NCBI GenBank assembly: GCA_965250245.1
Contig: OZ252296.1
Location: 1,674,001 to 1,738,000, forward strand
Source: JABDIP01 sp965250245
GTDB lineage: Bacteria > Pseudomonadota > Alphaproteobacteria > DSM-16000 > Inquilinaceae
Direction of reading: 5' to 3'
DNA length: 64,000 bases
A model generated the notes under the pieces. It was not told the DNA's origin. It worked only from the letters and a program-made list of their open reading frames with translations, and did no database searches. A program made the translations under genes and the position numbers. The number at the start of each line of letters is the position of its first letter. The first letter of the stretch is position 1. Shown in pieces: positions 38,901 through 47,749 of this stretch.

Positions 38901-41900
38901 CGGCAGCGGCCGGATCCGGCTGACGGGCATAGAGCCGGGCGAGCCGATAGGTCGTCCGGTCGTACTCGTAATCGATGGCGGTGCCGTTGCCCAGGACGGC
39001 GCCGATCCGCTGGCCGCGGGCATTGAAGGTCGCCGCGGTCAGGAATGCCGACTCGTGCAGCGCACCGTCAGCCGTGCTGACTCGGAGCCGCCTCACGCCG
39101 CCGCCTTGCTCGAAGTCGATGTGCCGGGTCGTCCCGTCGGCAAGGTGCTGCCAGGTCACGCGGCCCAGCGCGTCATAGCGGGCCCGGGTCTCGAAGGGCG
39201 CCTCTCCGGTGAGCGCGACCCGGTCCGGATCGCGCCAATCGGGCTCGCGCTTGTAGTCCGCCGCCAGCCGCCGGTCATAGTGGAGTGGCTGTCCCGCCGG
39301 ATCGTACCGATGAAAATCGATGATGCCGGCCTGGTCATGGTGGCGGACCGGCTGACCGCGCAGATTGCGCAACGCAGCCTGCGGTACGCCGGGTTCGTCG
39401 CCGTATCGAACACGTTCGGTGAACTGGTTCAGGCCCAGGGCGCCATCCACGAAGACAGAGACCACGCGTCCCAGCAGATCGTGGTCGAGCCGCCGATGCA
39501 CCCCGCGACCGTCCCAAGAATGCCAGAGCAGGTCCTGGGAGTCCGTCAGCGTCCAGAGGTCGCCGGCATCGATGCTGTGCTCATGCAAAACGCGCCCCAG
39601 CATGTCGCGACGATAGGTAAAGGCGGTCAGGCCTCTGGAGTCGACGATCGCCATCGGATTGCCGGCATAATCCAATGTCGACTCCGTGCGCCGGAGTCCG
39701 TCCGGACCGCCGTCCTCGACCAGCATGACCTGACGTCCCAGAGGATCGAAGTGCACCCGCGTCGGTGTGTTCGCATGGGCTTGAGCCCCGAGCAGCGCCT
39801 GTTTCTCCGGGTCGGTATCGGGCAGCCATCGGCGGCCGGCCTCATAAGCGCTGCCCGCGATGCTGTCATTCGGGTCGTGCTCCGTCGTCGCCCATGCCGC
39901 GTACTCGATTCGGGTCCGGGTGCCGTTGGGGTGGCGTTCTCCCACGACCCGGCCCATGGGGTCGTATTCGGTGACCGTCGTTTCGCCGAATGTCTCCAAT
40001 TCGGCGTCCGACTGAAACGCATGCGTGGTGCTGAAGAACGGCTCGTATTGTCGGACGACCTGCTGCTTGTTGTCGAAGACCGCATGTCCGGAGGCGCGCC
40101 AGCGCGTCGGTGCCTGGACGGCGGATATGCGGCCGGCGTCATCGACCTCGACCGCTGGCCCGGGCTCTACCAGCTCCTTGGATTGCAGGTTCCGGCCGAA
40201 GCCATCCAGATACGTGACCTGGACCTGGATCTGGCTGTCGGCTGCGGGTCCGCCTTCGCCGTCATGGACCAACGCTTCCCGTGTAAGAGAGAGGCTGCGG
40301 AGGGGCTGGGGATCGGCCGATGTCCAGGTGTCGAGTTCGTAGTGGAAGAACGTGCTGACGCCTTGCAGAAACCGTGCCGGCTCGGCCAGTATGCGGTCGA
40401 ATTCGATATCGGGCTGCGGGCGATAGTCGGAGAGCGGTTCGTTGCCGTAGTCCACTTCCGCGCCGGCGCTACCCAGCAGCCGTCCGAACTGGGTGGCGAT
40501 GACGATGATGCCCAGCGGATCGTACCGGACCTCCGAAACATTCTCGTTCCGGTCAACGATCTGGTCCGCCGCGGGCAGGTGGTAGTCGATCCGGCCGGCT
40601 CTCACCCGGTTGCCCACCGCATCGGTGAGGCCGGTCAGAACCAGCCAATAGGGATCGTCATAGGCAAGAGTGGTCACCGCATTGACCGGGAGACCATCGC
40701 GGTGGCGGGCGCGCTCCTCGCGCGTCAGCAGGTTGAATTGGCTTGCCGGCAGATAGTGCAGCGTCGGACCGGCCTGCCACCAATACCCTTCGTCAGCGTG
40801 ATAGAGCCCGTCCTCGCGGGCCGCCTCCGGTGTGAGCCGCGATCCGAATGTGTCGGCGAACAGGGAGTCCGTCAGCCCCGCGGTCTCCGTGTGATGGAGC
40901 AGGGAGAGCGGCCCCGCGCGACCCCAGGGCAGCACGTCGGTGCGCGTATCATCCCAATAATGGGCCCGGCTCCACTGCATCAGCCGGGCCTGTGCTCCGC
41001 CGGTAAAGTCCTGGTCATAGCGGAGCAGACGGTCGGACCGCAGCGCCCCATCCAGGGCGGCGGCCAGGCTCTCCCGCTGGAACTGCGCGTCGATGCCCGG
41101 CTCTCCCGAGGGCGACAATCCGGCGATTTCGAACGAGCGGCTCGCCAATGAAATGCCCAGCTCATAGCGATCGAGGGCGTCGACATTCAGAAGGTCCGCG
41201 GTGGAGACGCTGACATGGAGCTGGTACTGCGCGTCGATGCCCATGCGCCGCGCCGAGCGGCGGGGATAGGCCACGCTGCAACTGCGGGTCACGTTGCCGA
41301 ACGCGTCGACCGCGAGAGCGAGGTCGTGCGAGACGCGCGGGTCGGACGGGTCTTGTTCGTAGGTGTAGGTCAGGTGCTCGCAGGTGAACGCGGCAAAGCA
41401 CGCCGGTTGCTGCCCCTTGCTAGGCTGCAGACGGCGAATTCGAAAGTTGGCCTGCGACACCTGGTAGGGATGCGCGACACGTCGTCCGTCGGGGCCGATC
41501 CCATAGGATTCGGTACGGATGGTCTGTCCCGCCACTGCCCGGTACGCGTCCGCATGTTCGCCGGGAAGCAGCGCGTCAGGATCTTCGATGAAGGAACCCG
41601 GAAGCGAGCCGCCCTGCGGGTCGCCGCGGTAATAGTCGCCGAACCTCTGCGACTCCCAGCCGGCCTCGCCATTGTGGAACCAGCTCCGAACGCAGACGGG
41701 GTCGGCATGCTCGATCTCCGGTACCGTCGACGTCCCGCGATAGACATCCGCATCGTACTGGTCTACCAGGCCGAAGCCGCGAAATGCCCGCTCCTCCCCG
41801 TCGAAGAAGCCGTCATGGTATTCGTAGCGGCTTTCAAAGCGGGTGTTGCCGACTTGGTCGATCACCGTCAGACGATCGACGACCGTCATGTGCCGCGGCA

Positions 41901-44100
41901 GCTTGCTGATCCAGCCTCGGCCGCTTTGCTTGTCCCTGAGGTAGTGCCGCGCGGAGTGCCCATAGGCGATCTGCGCCTCCCGCCCCATCGCGTTGTTGAC
42001 GGAGACCAGGAGGCGAGGCCTGTTGCCGTCGGTCAGCTTCAAGTATCGGAGGCTCGCATGCGCCTGGCTGGGCAGCGCTGTCGACCAGACAAGACACGGC
42101 GTACCGTCGCCCAGGAAGTCGAACACCTGCGCCGATGCCAGATTGTCGATGTAGGGCAGTCCGGTGACCGCTCCCCCTTCGACAAAGCGATTGCCGCTCG
42201 CATTGATCCAGTAGCGGATTTCCCCGCGGCCGATGTAGAGCAGGTCCGCCGTACCGCTCCCGTCGATGTCGACCAGACGGATCCGGCTGGCGTCGAACGC
42301 TTCCGCAAAATCCAGGGCCGGGGCGCCCTCCATCACCACTCCGGCGCCGAAACGGCCATTTCCGAGCTGCGGCCAATACTCGACACGCCCATTTCGCACC
42401 AAGACCTGATCCGGGAGCCCGTCGCCGGTCATGTCGGCGAAGAAATAGTCCAAACTTGGATTGGGACCGATCGTCGGAGCCCGGCTCACCCCGTTCGATG
42501 ACGGCTTCGCCAGGGAGATGGCCGCATCGAAGCCGTCCTTACCTTTCGAGCGATACCAGTTGACCCGATCCTGCTCGATCGTCACCAAGTCGGCGCGGCC
42601 GTCGCCGGTCACATCCAGGAACTGAGTCGTGACGTCGATGGATTTGACATGCGGTGCGGACGAGAAGGCCCTGAAACCGGCCCAACGTTCGCGATCGCGA
42701 TCGTATTCGTAATAGCCGGCCTCCCGGCCCTGCAAAACGACCAGGTTGACGTTGCCGTCACCGTCGAAGTCGCTGAAAGCGTAGTTGCCGGTTCGCGAGG
42801 CCGGCTTGTCGAGCACCTTCCGCTGGCTCCCGAGCCGGCCCCCGCCCAGGTTGGGCTTGAAGTACCAGGCCTGATCGGTTTCGCACAGAATGCCCGGCAG
42901 ACCCTCGCCATGTAGGTCTATCCACCGGTAGTTCGACCCGCTGAGGCCAAAAGGCAGGTTCTCCTGCGTCTGCTCCGGCGCGGCCACGAAGGCGTGTCCC
43001 ATGGCCGGTTGCGTGTAACGGAATTCAAGCGGCGGCAATGCCCTTTGGGTATAGGCATCGGTCGCCGGATCGCGCCGGTAGCCGGTGTAATGGAGGCTTT
43101 GAAGAACGCTGCCGGCGGGATCCTCTGCATGCCGCAGTGTCAGTGCGCCGACCAGGGTCGGGCCGGTCCCCAATTCACGGAAGTGGTGGAACATGAGGAT
43201 GCGGCGGCACAGCCGGTAGGTCCGCACGTCAAACCCGGCACGGTATGTTGAGAACGGGTCCCGCCGGGACGGCCAGGTCGCGCCTTGTCGGTAGAACGGC
43301 GGTGCAGCGTCGTGCTCACCGTAGTCGAAGACCAGTTCGAACAGCCACGCATTGTCGGCCGGCGCGGCACCGTCCGGCTGAAGCGGCCGCGTGTTGCCGT
43401 ATCGAATCCGCTTCAGATGCCGTTGTGCGAAGGCACCGGCCCGATGGATCCGGTGCCGCTCGAAGCTGTCGGAGGCGTCAACGCCGTCCGAATTCTCAGG
43501 CTCATATTCAAAGTGGATGGCATTGCCGTGGCGGTCGTACTGCCGCTCCAACAGCCATTCGAACGTGCGACGCCCGTCGTTCGGGTCCGATATGCGCGTT
43601 TGTCCCCCCGGATCGTGCCCGAACACGGACACTCTGTTATCCCGGTCCCGGGCCCGCCAATGGACTCGCCCCGTCCCCTTGCTCACCCATCTCTCAAGGC
43701 GTGTGAACGACCGCTCCACCTTGCTCCGGTAGAGATGGATCCAGTGATCGCCGTCATCGAGAACGCGCGCTGCGGCGTCTTCCCCATCTATCGATGGAAC
43801 GAGTTCGCCGCCGGCGAACGCAAACGTGTCCGATCCGTCGTACCTTGGCAGCCCGTCTGTCAGATTGAGCCCGACCGAAGGCACACCGGTCAGGTTCCAC
43901 CCAAGACCAAAGGCAGAGTTGGGCGCGCCGGATCCATAGGCGATTGCAATGTCTGGCTGAAATCCTGCACGACCCGGCGACACCGGCACCTTGATACCGA
44001 TGGCAGCAGAACCGGTACGTGAATTCACGTCAACCTGATGCGCTAATGCGAGGTCTTGTAGACCCCGGGAGGCAAACGAAACCGACGAGCCTGAGTTCAT
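35968..44100 (-). CDS. Tc toxin TcB-TcC fusion with RHS cocoon and variable toxin tip
   Basis: A 2,710-aa protein joining TcB and TcC, which are usually separate. It begins with an SpvB domain (about 1-340). Beta-propeller/FG-GAP repeats follow (DFDGDGNVNL ~440, DVTGDGRADL ~492, DMTGDGLPDQ ~555, DIDGSGTADL ~612), then TcB middle domains and RHS/YD repeats up to about 2,135. The RHS core ends with DPIGPEDGLNLYQF to DPNGLY, the aspartyl self-cleavage region that releases the toxin. The remaining 575 residues are the variable effector, with a terminal HH...N...H...H pattern (2644-2675). It lies upstream of tcA, 138 bases away, so probably co-transcribed. The start has GGGGAAGG. Confidence 0.93.
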   Translation of the reverse strand: MNSGSSVSFASRGLQDLALAHQVDVNSRTGSAAIGIKVPVSPGRAGFQPDIAIAYGSGAPNSAFGLGWNLTGVPSVGLNLTDGLPRYDGSDTFAFAGGELVPSIDGEDAAARVLDDGDHWIHLYRSKVERSFTRLERWVSKGTGRVHWRARDRDNRVSVFGHDPGGQTRISDPNDGRRTFEWLLERQYDRHGNAIHFEYEPENSDGVDASDSFERHRIHRAGAFAQRHLKRIRYGNTRPLQPDGAAPADNAWLFELVFDYGEHDAAPPFYRQGATWPSRRDPFSTYRAGFDVRTYRLCRRILMFHHFRELGTGPTLVGALTLRHAEDPAGSVLQSLHYTGYRRDPATDAYTQRALPPLEFRYTQPAMGHAFVAAPEQTQENLPFGLSGSNYRWIDLHGEGLPGILCETDQAWYFKPNLGGGRLGSQRKVLDKPASRTGNYAFSDFDGDGNVNLVVLQGREAGYYEYDRDRERWAGFRAFSSAPHVKSIDVTTQFLDVTGDGRADLVTIEQDRVNWYRSKGKDGFDAAISLAKPSSNGVSRAPTIGPNPSLDYFFADMTGDGLPDQVLVRNGRVEYWPQLGNGRFGAGVVMEGAPALDFAEAFDASRIRLVDIDGSGTADLLYIGRGEIRYWINASGNRFVEGGAVTGLPYIDNLASAQVFDFLGDGTPCLVWSTALPSQAHASLRYLKLTDGNRPRLLVSVNNAMGREAQIAYGHSARHYLRDKQSGRGWISKLPRHMTVVDRLTVIDQVGNTRFESRYEYHDGFFDGEERAFRGFGLVDQYDADVYRGTSTVPEIEHADPVCVRSWFHNGEAGWESQRFGDYYRGDPQGGSLPGSFIEDPDALLPGEHADAYRAVAGQTIRTESYGIGPDGRRVAHPYQVSQANFRIRRLQPSKGQQPACFAAFTCEHLTYTYEQDPSDPRVSHDLALAVDAFGNVTRSCSVAYPRRSARRMGIDAQYQLHVSVSTADLLNVDALDRYELGISLASRSFEIAGLSPSGEPGIDAQFQRESLAAALDGALRSDRLLRYDQDFTGGAQARLMQWSRAHYWDDTRTDVLPWGRAGPLSLLHHTETAGLTDSLFADTFGSRLTPEAAREDGLYHADEGYWWQAGPTLHYLPASQFNLLTREERARHRDGLPVNAVTTLAYDDPYWLVLTGLTDAVGNRVRAGRIDYHLPAADQIVDRNENVSEVRYDPLGIIVIATQFGRLLGSAGAEVDYGNEPLSDYRPQPDIEFDRILAEPARFLQGVSTFFHYELDTWTSADPQPLRSLSLTREALVHDGEGGPAADSQIQVQVTYLDGFGRNLQSKELVEPGPAVEVDDAGRISAVQAPTRWRASGHAVFDNKQQVVRQYEPFFSTTHAFQSDAELETFGETTVTEYDPMGRVVGERHPNGTRTRIEYAAWATTEHDPNDSIAGSAYEAGRRWLPDTDPEKQALLGAQAHANTPTRVHFDPLGRQVMLVEDGGPDGLRRTESTLDYAGNPMAIVDSRGLTAFTYRRDMLGRVLHEHSIDAGDLWTLTDSQDLLWHSWDGRGVHRRLDHDLLGRVVSVFVDGALGLNQFTERVRYGDEPGVPQAALRNLRGQPVRHHDQAGIIDFHRYDPAGQPLHYDRRLAADYKREPDWRDPDRVALTGEAPFETRARYDALGRVTWQHLADGTTRHIDFEQGGGVRRLRVSTADGALHESAFLTAATFNARGQRIGAVLGNGTAIDYEYDRTTYRLARLYARQPDPAAADRPPLRVYQDIRYTHDPAGNLVHCVDRAQDPPSGDVLSRLRGEVHAASTFRYDAFYQLREATGRAHEALQQHDHDARRRDQPDWIKGTRHLSLSNAAVIRRYTRTYDYDPGGNLTRIGHQFHMPGGDTSRNWHTDLWVSPVSNRSLPALDLRGNPISGPESRFDPETGNCLHLPHLHEFAWNYRNSLAQAVTVSRAADPARADDAEYYVYGSDGMRVRRVQERETAGGLEITEKIYLDGCEIKRVRTGDRLQLERKTSHITDGTMRLALLHQWTADATGRETDRLDRTGIHYQLGNHLGSSSLELDEAGEVISYEEYFPFGGTAFVAGRSLRDVRRKDYRYSGKERDDVTGLYYYGHRYFAPWIGRWLSPDPIGPEDGLNLYQFVQNNPVNLVDPNGLYQTRRFGDDGDDYLHTIYREDLEASDLTQEAVDALTEGDAIVNVVYPNEYGPGQQFTQIVLVEDLLDFLEQNRSAQLNVFVLSDPQVTVIEFGDEGVRGRIRPQPNPADEIVNSISEEGLDEFIREILDEAGTQSPDRQNSDLAQQDSEEAEILRSFYTDAELQGRSLESHQSDFVPDLLSPEAWAREPQECVQGCHTTDPLSSGASIPLERLILPTIERGYFREQYESAIAFMDHPSTTTGEAVFIGILTMGVIIPMWYEDGVRSVLNLPFNLWNSATYSILAIENFESDEQFWNYGNRAGNSVTEVGFGALTVASLGATTEGQQMVRQAVVSLEDDLARAFSGSRRTAAGQTAAESGERALAQEIPQAAPVPPPAAPQAAVAEESGQLSLGLLDDEFAQALAAGERSAAATEASLAGSTPNAVQRSGQLSFPEIVSPPEAIVVRTTNARLAALADTASAGDIRWVAGDPELYRAWLAYMSRSRSQATGRQAYNLMRAGVRRRVDLGGEPIHHWLYNINRYPGQATAAENLLLMPERSHVAVHQAMGVRSEPFRTMQWGNQPGTESGVRSMFIFWISR

Positions 44101-44608
44101 TGCCTTCCCCTTAGTCCGGGCAGGCTAAACAGTATCGACGAAGCTGACTATGCCCCATTTGAACGATTATGGATTAGCAGATGAGAACGCCGCCACTTGG
44201 AGATCCAGTATCAACATAAGCTACCGGTGAGTCGCGCGTTCGCCTCCAACACCTGTGGTGAGGCCTAGTCACCGACCAGAGCCATGATCTAGTAACTGTC
44301 TGCCTTTGGAGTCTGCACGAGGGGTCACAGCACTGGTGAGGAGAGATGACAGCTGATCTTCGATACAAATGGCTGTTTGCGAGAGATCGAGCGCTACTAC
44401 TGGCCCCTCCCAAACGGAGTTTTGCCTGCGTCGAAAACCACACACTTTTGGTTATTTTGCATCACTACCTGGGATCGATAAGCAACTGAACTAAAAAGAA
44501 AAATCAGAAATGTTTGAACGTGAAGTATCTCGCGATAACCGCGGTGGCGCGTCCCCCGCGGATCGCAAATGCCCAGGAAGGACCCGCTACTGGCAGTCTG
44601 GCCCTTAC
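44101..44608. other. Intergenic region upstream of the Tc operon
   Basis: 508 bases of lower-GC sequence with only short, unconvincing ORFs. It must hold the promoter of the toxin genes if they are transcribed independently; no clear -35/-10 pair could be chosen by eye. No long repeat is seen. Confidence 0.5.
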
Positions 44609-45547
44609 TCATCGCTGGGGTCGGCACTGCCGCCGCGCCGTGATTTCCGACCTATCAATTCGTCTAGCAAGCGATTCAAGGTTGAGGCATTCAATTGGAG
44701 CCCCCTTTGCTCGCGCCATGCGAAGCAGGCGATCCAGTTCCTCTTGGGTTTCCTCGGGATCGAGGCCAAGCGTCTCCCTCAGCCTGTTGATGGCGCCGTA
44801 AATGCAAAGTGTTGCTTCCCTGCGGGATAGGGATTCTGCAAGCACATCTATCCAGCCGTTCCAGTCAATGTCGCCTCGTTGCTCCCGATTGGGATCGGTG
44901 CTGAACGGACGTGTTGAAGACTGGTCGGTGTCCGATCTCATTTCATGCTTAGGTGGTGCAGTTGACTTGCCTGCATGTTGCTCATCTTTGGAAAGCCACT
45001 CACGTCGTCGGCGCTTGCGACCAGGTCTCTGGGCTCTGTTAACAGGACTCTGTTCAACGATATCTGTTCTGGGCGAAGAATCCTTCTCGTCCGGCACGAA
45101 GACATCTTCACCTAGAGGCGAAGATTCCTCAGCGTTCGCTTTGGCCTGAGCGGTCCGGCTGGCCCGAACCGCGGCGCCTTTCCGCCCAAATTCGCCGAAC
45201 TGCTCGCGCCGCTTCGCCAAACACGGTCCATTGCGTGATTTGACCGCCGGCACCCGTTTGGGGTCACGGGTAAGTACGAAGTAGTGATAGGGCCCTCTTT
45301 GGCCGGACCTCTCGACCAGGCCCCATTCTTCAAGCTCGCGAACAGCATTCTGTATTGTTCTGACACTCACGCCCTCGAGCGCCGCAAGTCCCGCCAGCGA
45401 GCACCAGAACAGGTTTGTATCTCGGTCGGCATGACAGCAGAACAGCGCGTAGAGCCACCGCGCTCGGATAGTTAGGTCAGAACATCTGAGTACCCATTCC
45501 GGGACCTGGGCCCACCAAGTGCCAGAAGGTATGCCGTCAGCTGGCAA
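44609..45547 (-). CDS. Winged-helix replication-like protein of the island
   Basis: About 312 aa, product not firmly recognised. The N-terminal third has a winged-helix pattern with CSLAGLAALEGVSVRTIQN, AVRELEEWGLVERSG and then YHYFVLT, as in plasmid/phage replication or DNA-binding proteins. The middle is basic and low complexity (RPGRKRRRREW). The C terminus has helices with GAINRLRETLGLDPEETQEELDRLL. The start is uncertain: TTG 45547 overlaps the HTH_17 stop by 11 bases, and ATG 45622 would overlap more. It is adjacent to HTH_17 and integrase genes, typical of integrative elements. Confidence 0.6.
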   Translation of the reverse strand: MPADGIPSGTWWAQVPEWVLRCSDLTIRARWLYALFCCHADRDTNLFWCSLAGLAALEGVSVRTIQNAVRELEEWGLVERSGQRGPYHYFVLTRDPKRVPAVKSRNGPCLAKRREQFGEFGRKGAAVRASRTAQAKANAEESSPLGEDVFVPDEKDSSPRTDIVEQSPVNRAQRPGRKRRRREWLSKDEQHAGKSTAPPKHEMRSDTDQSSTRPFSTDPNREQRGDIDWNGWIDVLAESLSRREATLCIYGAINRLRETLGLDPEETQEELDRLLRMARAKGAPIECLNLESLARRIDRSEITARRQCRPQR

Positions 45548-45851
45548 CTGGTTGCAGAGCCTTTTGGTCCAAATTGGGACCTTGGTGCGAATGGTCAGAA
45601 GTGCTTTGCCTCTGGCGTGCATCAATCCAGACGATGAGGTCCTGTCGGCGATAGCGCACGGCTCTCTTTGTGATGGCAACGAACGGGGGGCCATCGCCGC
45701 GTAGTCTCATTGTCTCGAGTGTGCGATGGCTCAGACCGAGCAGAAATGCTGCTTCGATCGTGTGGAGCAGGGCGTCGGGATGTTGCGGTATCGGGCGCCC
45801 TGCGGGTTCATCACAGCTGCGTGTGGCGCTGCCGGGCGTTTCGTCCTCCAT
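45537..45851 (-). CDS. HTH_17/AlpA-like excisionase-type DNA-binding protein
   Basis: A 104-aa protein with a MerR-like HTH_17 core: LHTIEAAFLLGLSHRTLETMRLRGDGPPFVAI followed by RAVRYRRQDLIVWIDAR. This is the usual signature of AlpA/Xis-like regulators that bind element ends and control integrase or excision. ATG 45851 is chosen. It lies between the integrase remnant and the replication-like gene on the same strand. The 207 bases up to the integrase gene hold no ORF. Confidence 0.8.
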   Translation of the reverse strand: MEDETPGSATRSCDEPAGRPIPQHPDALLHTIEAAFLLGLSHRTLETMRLRGDGPPFVAITKRAVRYRRQDLIVWIDARQRQSTSDHSHQGPNLDQKALQPVAS

Positions 45852-46058
45852 GTGGTTCCTCCGTAGCTCGATTGCGACGGAGCACAGGAGAACAATGAGC
45901 GCCACCTCGGTCGTGTATCGGAATTCCTAAGATTACTTTTCGGAATTTCGCATCCGCAGCGACTGATCTATTGTCGGTCCAACATGTTCAACGAAAGTGC
46001 TATATGAGAATCCGCGCACGATTTGGTTTGAATATCCCAAATGTTCTAGGACCTTTCT

Positions 46059-46652
46059 TCATACGCCCTTCTTGTTGGAGAGCACCCCAAGTGTGCGATT
46101 GGCCTGATAGGGGATGTGCCGCAGGCGGTGATGGAGCGCGGAAATGTCCGAATGCGTGATCTCACGAACCGAAGCTCGCCCGAGGGCCGGGTTGATGAAG
46201 AGTTCGATCGATCGCCGATACTCGCGTTCGGTGCTCGGCCGGCAATGCTGGCTGACATGTTCATTCAGGAACCGTTCCCCAAGCACGGCGAGGGTAGGGG
46301 CACTCTTCCTCTGTGCCTCCTCCACTGACGGATCGCCGCCCGCCTTGACTGCAGCGAGCAGCGAGATCGCCTTTGTCCGTGCCTGCTCGGCGGTCATTGT
46401 CCCAAACCGGCCAAAGGTGAACCGTCGTGTTTGGCGATTGCGCCGGTACTGGATGATGAAGGACTTCTTGCCGCTCGGCAGAACGCGAAGGCCAAAGCCA
46501 GGCAGTTGCTCGTCGAATAGGATGTAATCTGATCCCTGAGGGCGGGCGCTGTCGATCACCCGATTGGAAAGCTTCGGCAAGGCTACGCTCAATGAATGTG
46601 TTCCGTTACCCTGAGCGCCGACCTCGCGTTCCTGGAAGCTATGTGGAAGCAA
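46059..46652 (-). pseudogene. Truncated tyrosine-recombinase integrase (P4 type)
   Basis: 197 aa remain. The N-terminal DUF4102 arm-binding domain is clear (LPGFGLRVLPSGKKSFIIQYR, TFGRFGTMTAEQARTKA), followed by the start of the SAM-like core-binding domain (LNEHVSQHCRPSTEREYRRS). The catalytic domain with R-H-R-Y residues is absent, and no continuing frame is found in the 200 bases downstream. Full-length relatives are about 400 aa. The start is TTG 46652, about 130 bases from the right attachment site, the normal integrase position. Confidence 0.85.
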
Positions 46653-46782
46653 ATGGAAGCGAGTCAGTGAGCATGGGAGCGTAGATAACCGTAGTACGGT
46701 TGGCCAGAAAATCTCTTGTTATCAGTGATGTGTTGTAAGTTAGCGTACCTCGAAGCAATGTAGCGTATTTTAGTTCTTCAAA

Positions 46783-46827
<45 letters not shown>

Positions 46828-46844
46828 GTCCCACAACAATATAC

Positions 46845-46876
46845 AAAGCCCTCCGGCACAAGGTCGGAGGGCTTTT
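46845..46876. terminator. Terminator, probably the original end of the rRNA operon
   Basis: AAAGCCCTCCG and CGGAGGGCTTTTT form an 11-bp stem ending in T5 on the + strand. The hairpin also lies just after the stop of the converging phytanoyl-CoA dioxygenase-like gene and may serve both directions. Confidence 0.8.
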
Positions 46877-46896
46877 TGCCGCCGGTTGACCCGGCA

Positions 46897-47718
46897 CTAT
46901 CGCGCTGGTGAGCCGTCGTGAAACGACTTGTTCCTCGAAATCGGGCGGTCGGCGTATCTCATGATCTGGTCGTCCGGCACGATCTCGATGGGCGTGGTCG
47001 CGTTCATCGGCTCATCGAAGTAGGGGGCGTTGTCCGCACGATTGTAGCAGCACAGGAGTACGTTCCGGGTGCGATTGGAGGTGTTCTGGCCGGAGGCATG
47101 CAGGAGGTTGCAATGAAAGAACAGCGCGTCGCCGGGGTCCATCTCGACATGGACGTGGTCAAGCTGCCGCATCGCAGCCGTTACCCGGGCCATATCCGCG
47201 CCGATCTGCTCGGCTTTGACGCCGTGTTCGATACGCCCGAGCGCGTGCGAGCCGCGGAGCACCTGGAGGCAGCCATTGTCCCTGTTTGAGGGATCCAGCG
47301 CGATGAAGACGCTTGCCATACGCGGGAAGAGGAAGCCGGACCGATACCAGTATCCGTAGTCCTGATGCCAGTCCCACGCCCCGCTCTGCCGGGGACGCTT
47401 GAGCGTAAGCTTGGCGTGGAAGAACGCCGCCTTGCCGCCCAGCAGCGTTTCGACGCTCCCGACGATCCTTTCAGACCGCGCCACATCGCTGAACATGTCC
47501 TCCTGCAGGTCTCTCCAGAGGGCCAGTTCCGTCGTTCCGCCTTGGGCGTCCTTCCGTCCATAGACGGAATTCGCGACCACGGGATCGTCCTGCACGATCC
47601 TGTTCAGCGCGCTCACCTCTCCCTCGGAAAACAGGCCTCTCTTCAGGACATATCCATCCTGGGAGTACGTGGCGGCTTCCTCGTCCGATAGTCCTTTTGA
47701 GAACGGCATCTGATCCAC
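46897..47718 (-). CDS. Phytanoyl-CoA dioxygenase (PhyH) family protein
   Basis: A 273-aa Fe(II)/2-oxoglutarate oxygenase. The metal triad is HxD in WDWHQDYGYWY and the distal His in FHCNLLHASGQNTS; the Arg for 2-oxoglutarate is in SNRTRNVLLCCYN. PhyH relatives hydroxylate diverse small molecules. It lies 31 bases downstream of the glucarate dehydratase-like gene on the same strand, so it is probably the last gene of the ABC/dehydratase operon. The start is GTG 47718 after GGGAG, or ATG 47709. Confidence 0.9.
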   Translation of the reverse strand: MDQMPFSKGLSDEEAATYSQDGYVLKRGLFSEGEVSALNRIVQDDPVVANSVYGRKDAQGGTTELALWRDLQEDMFSDVARSERIVGSVETLLGGKAAFFHAKLTLKRPRQSGAWDWHQDYGYWYRSGFLFPRMASVFIALDPSNRDNGCLQVLRGSHALGRIEHGVKAEQIGADMARVTAAMRQLDHVHVEMDPGDALFFHCNLLHASGQNTSNRTRNVLLCCYNRADNAPYFDEPMNATTPIEIVPDDQIMRYADRPISRNKSFHDGSPAR

Positions 47719-47749
47719 TCTCAGGCTCCCAAATCGATTCCCTGGATGG

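Noticed and set aside
44397..44627. 76-codon - strand ORF before the Tc operon
   Set aside because: No family resemblance and no convincing ribosome site; it extends into the 3' end of the replication-like gene in another frame.
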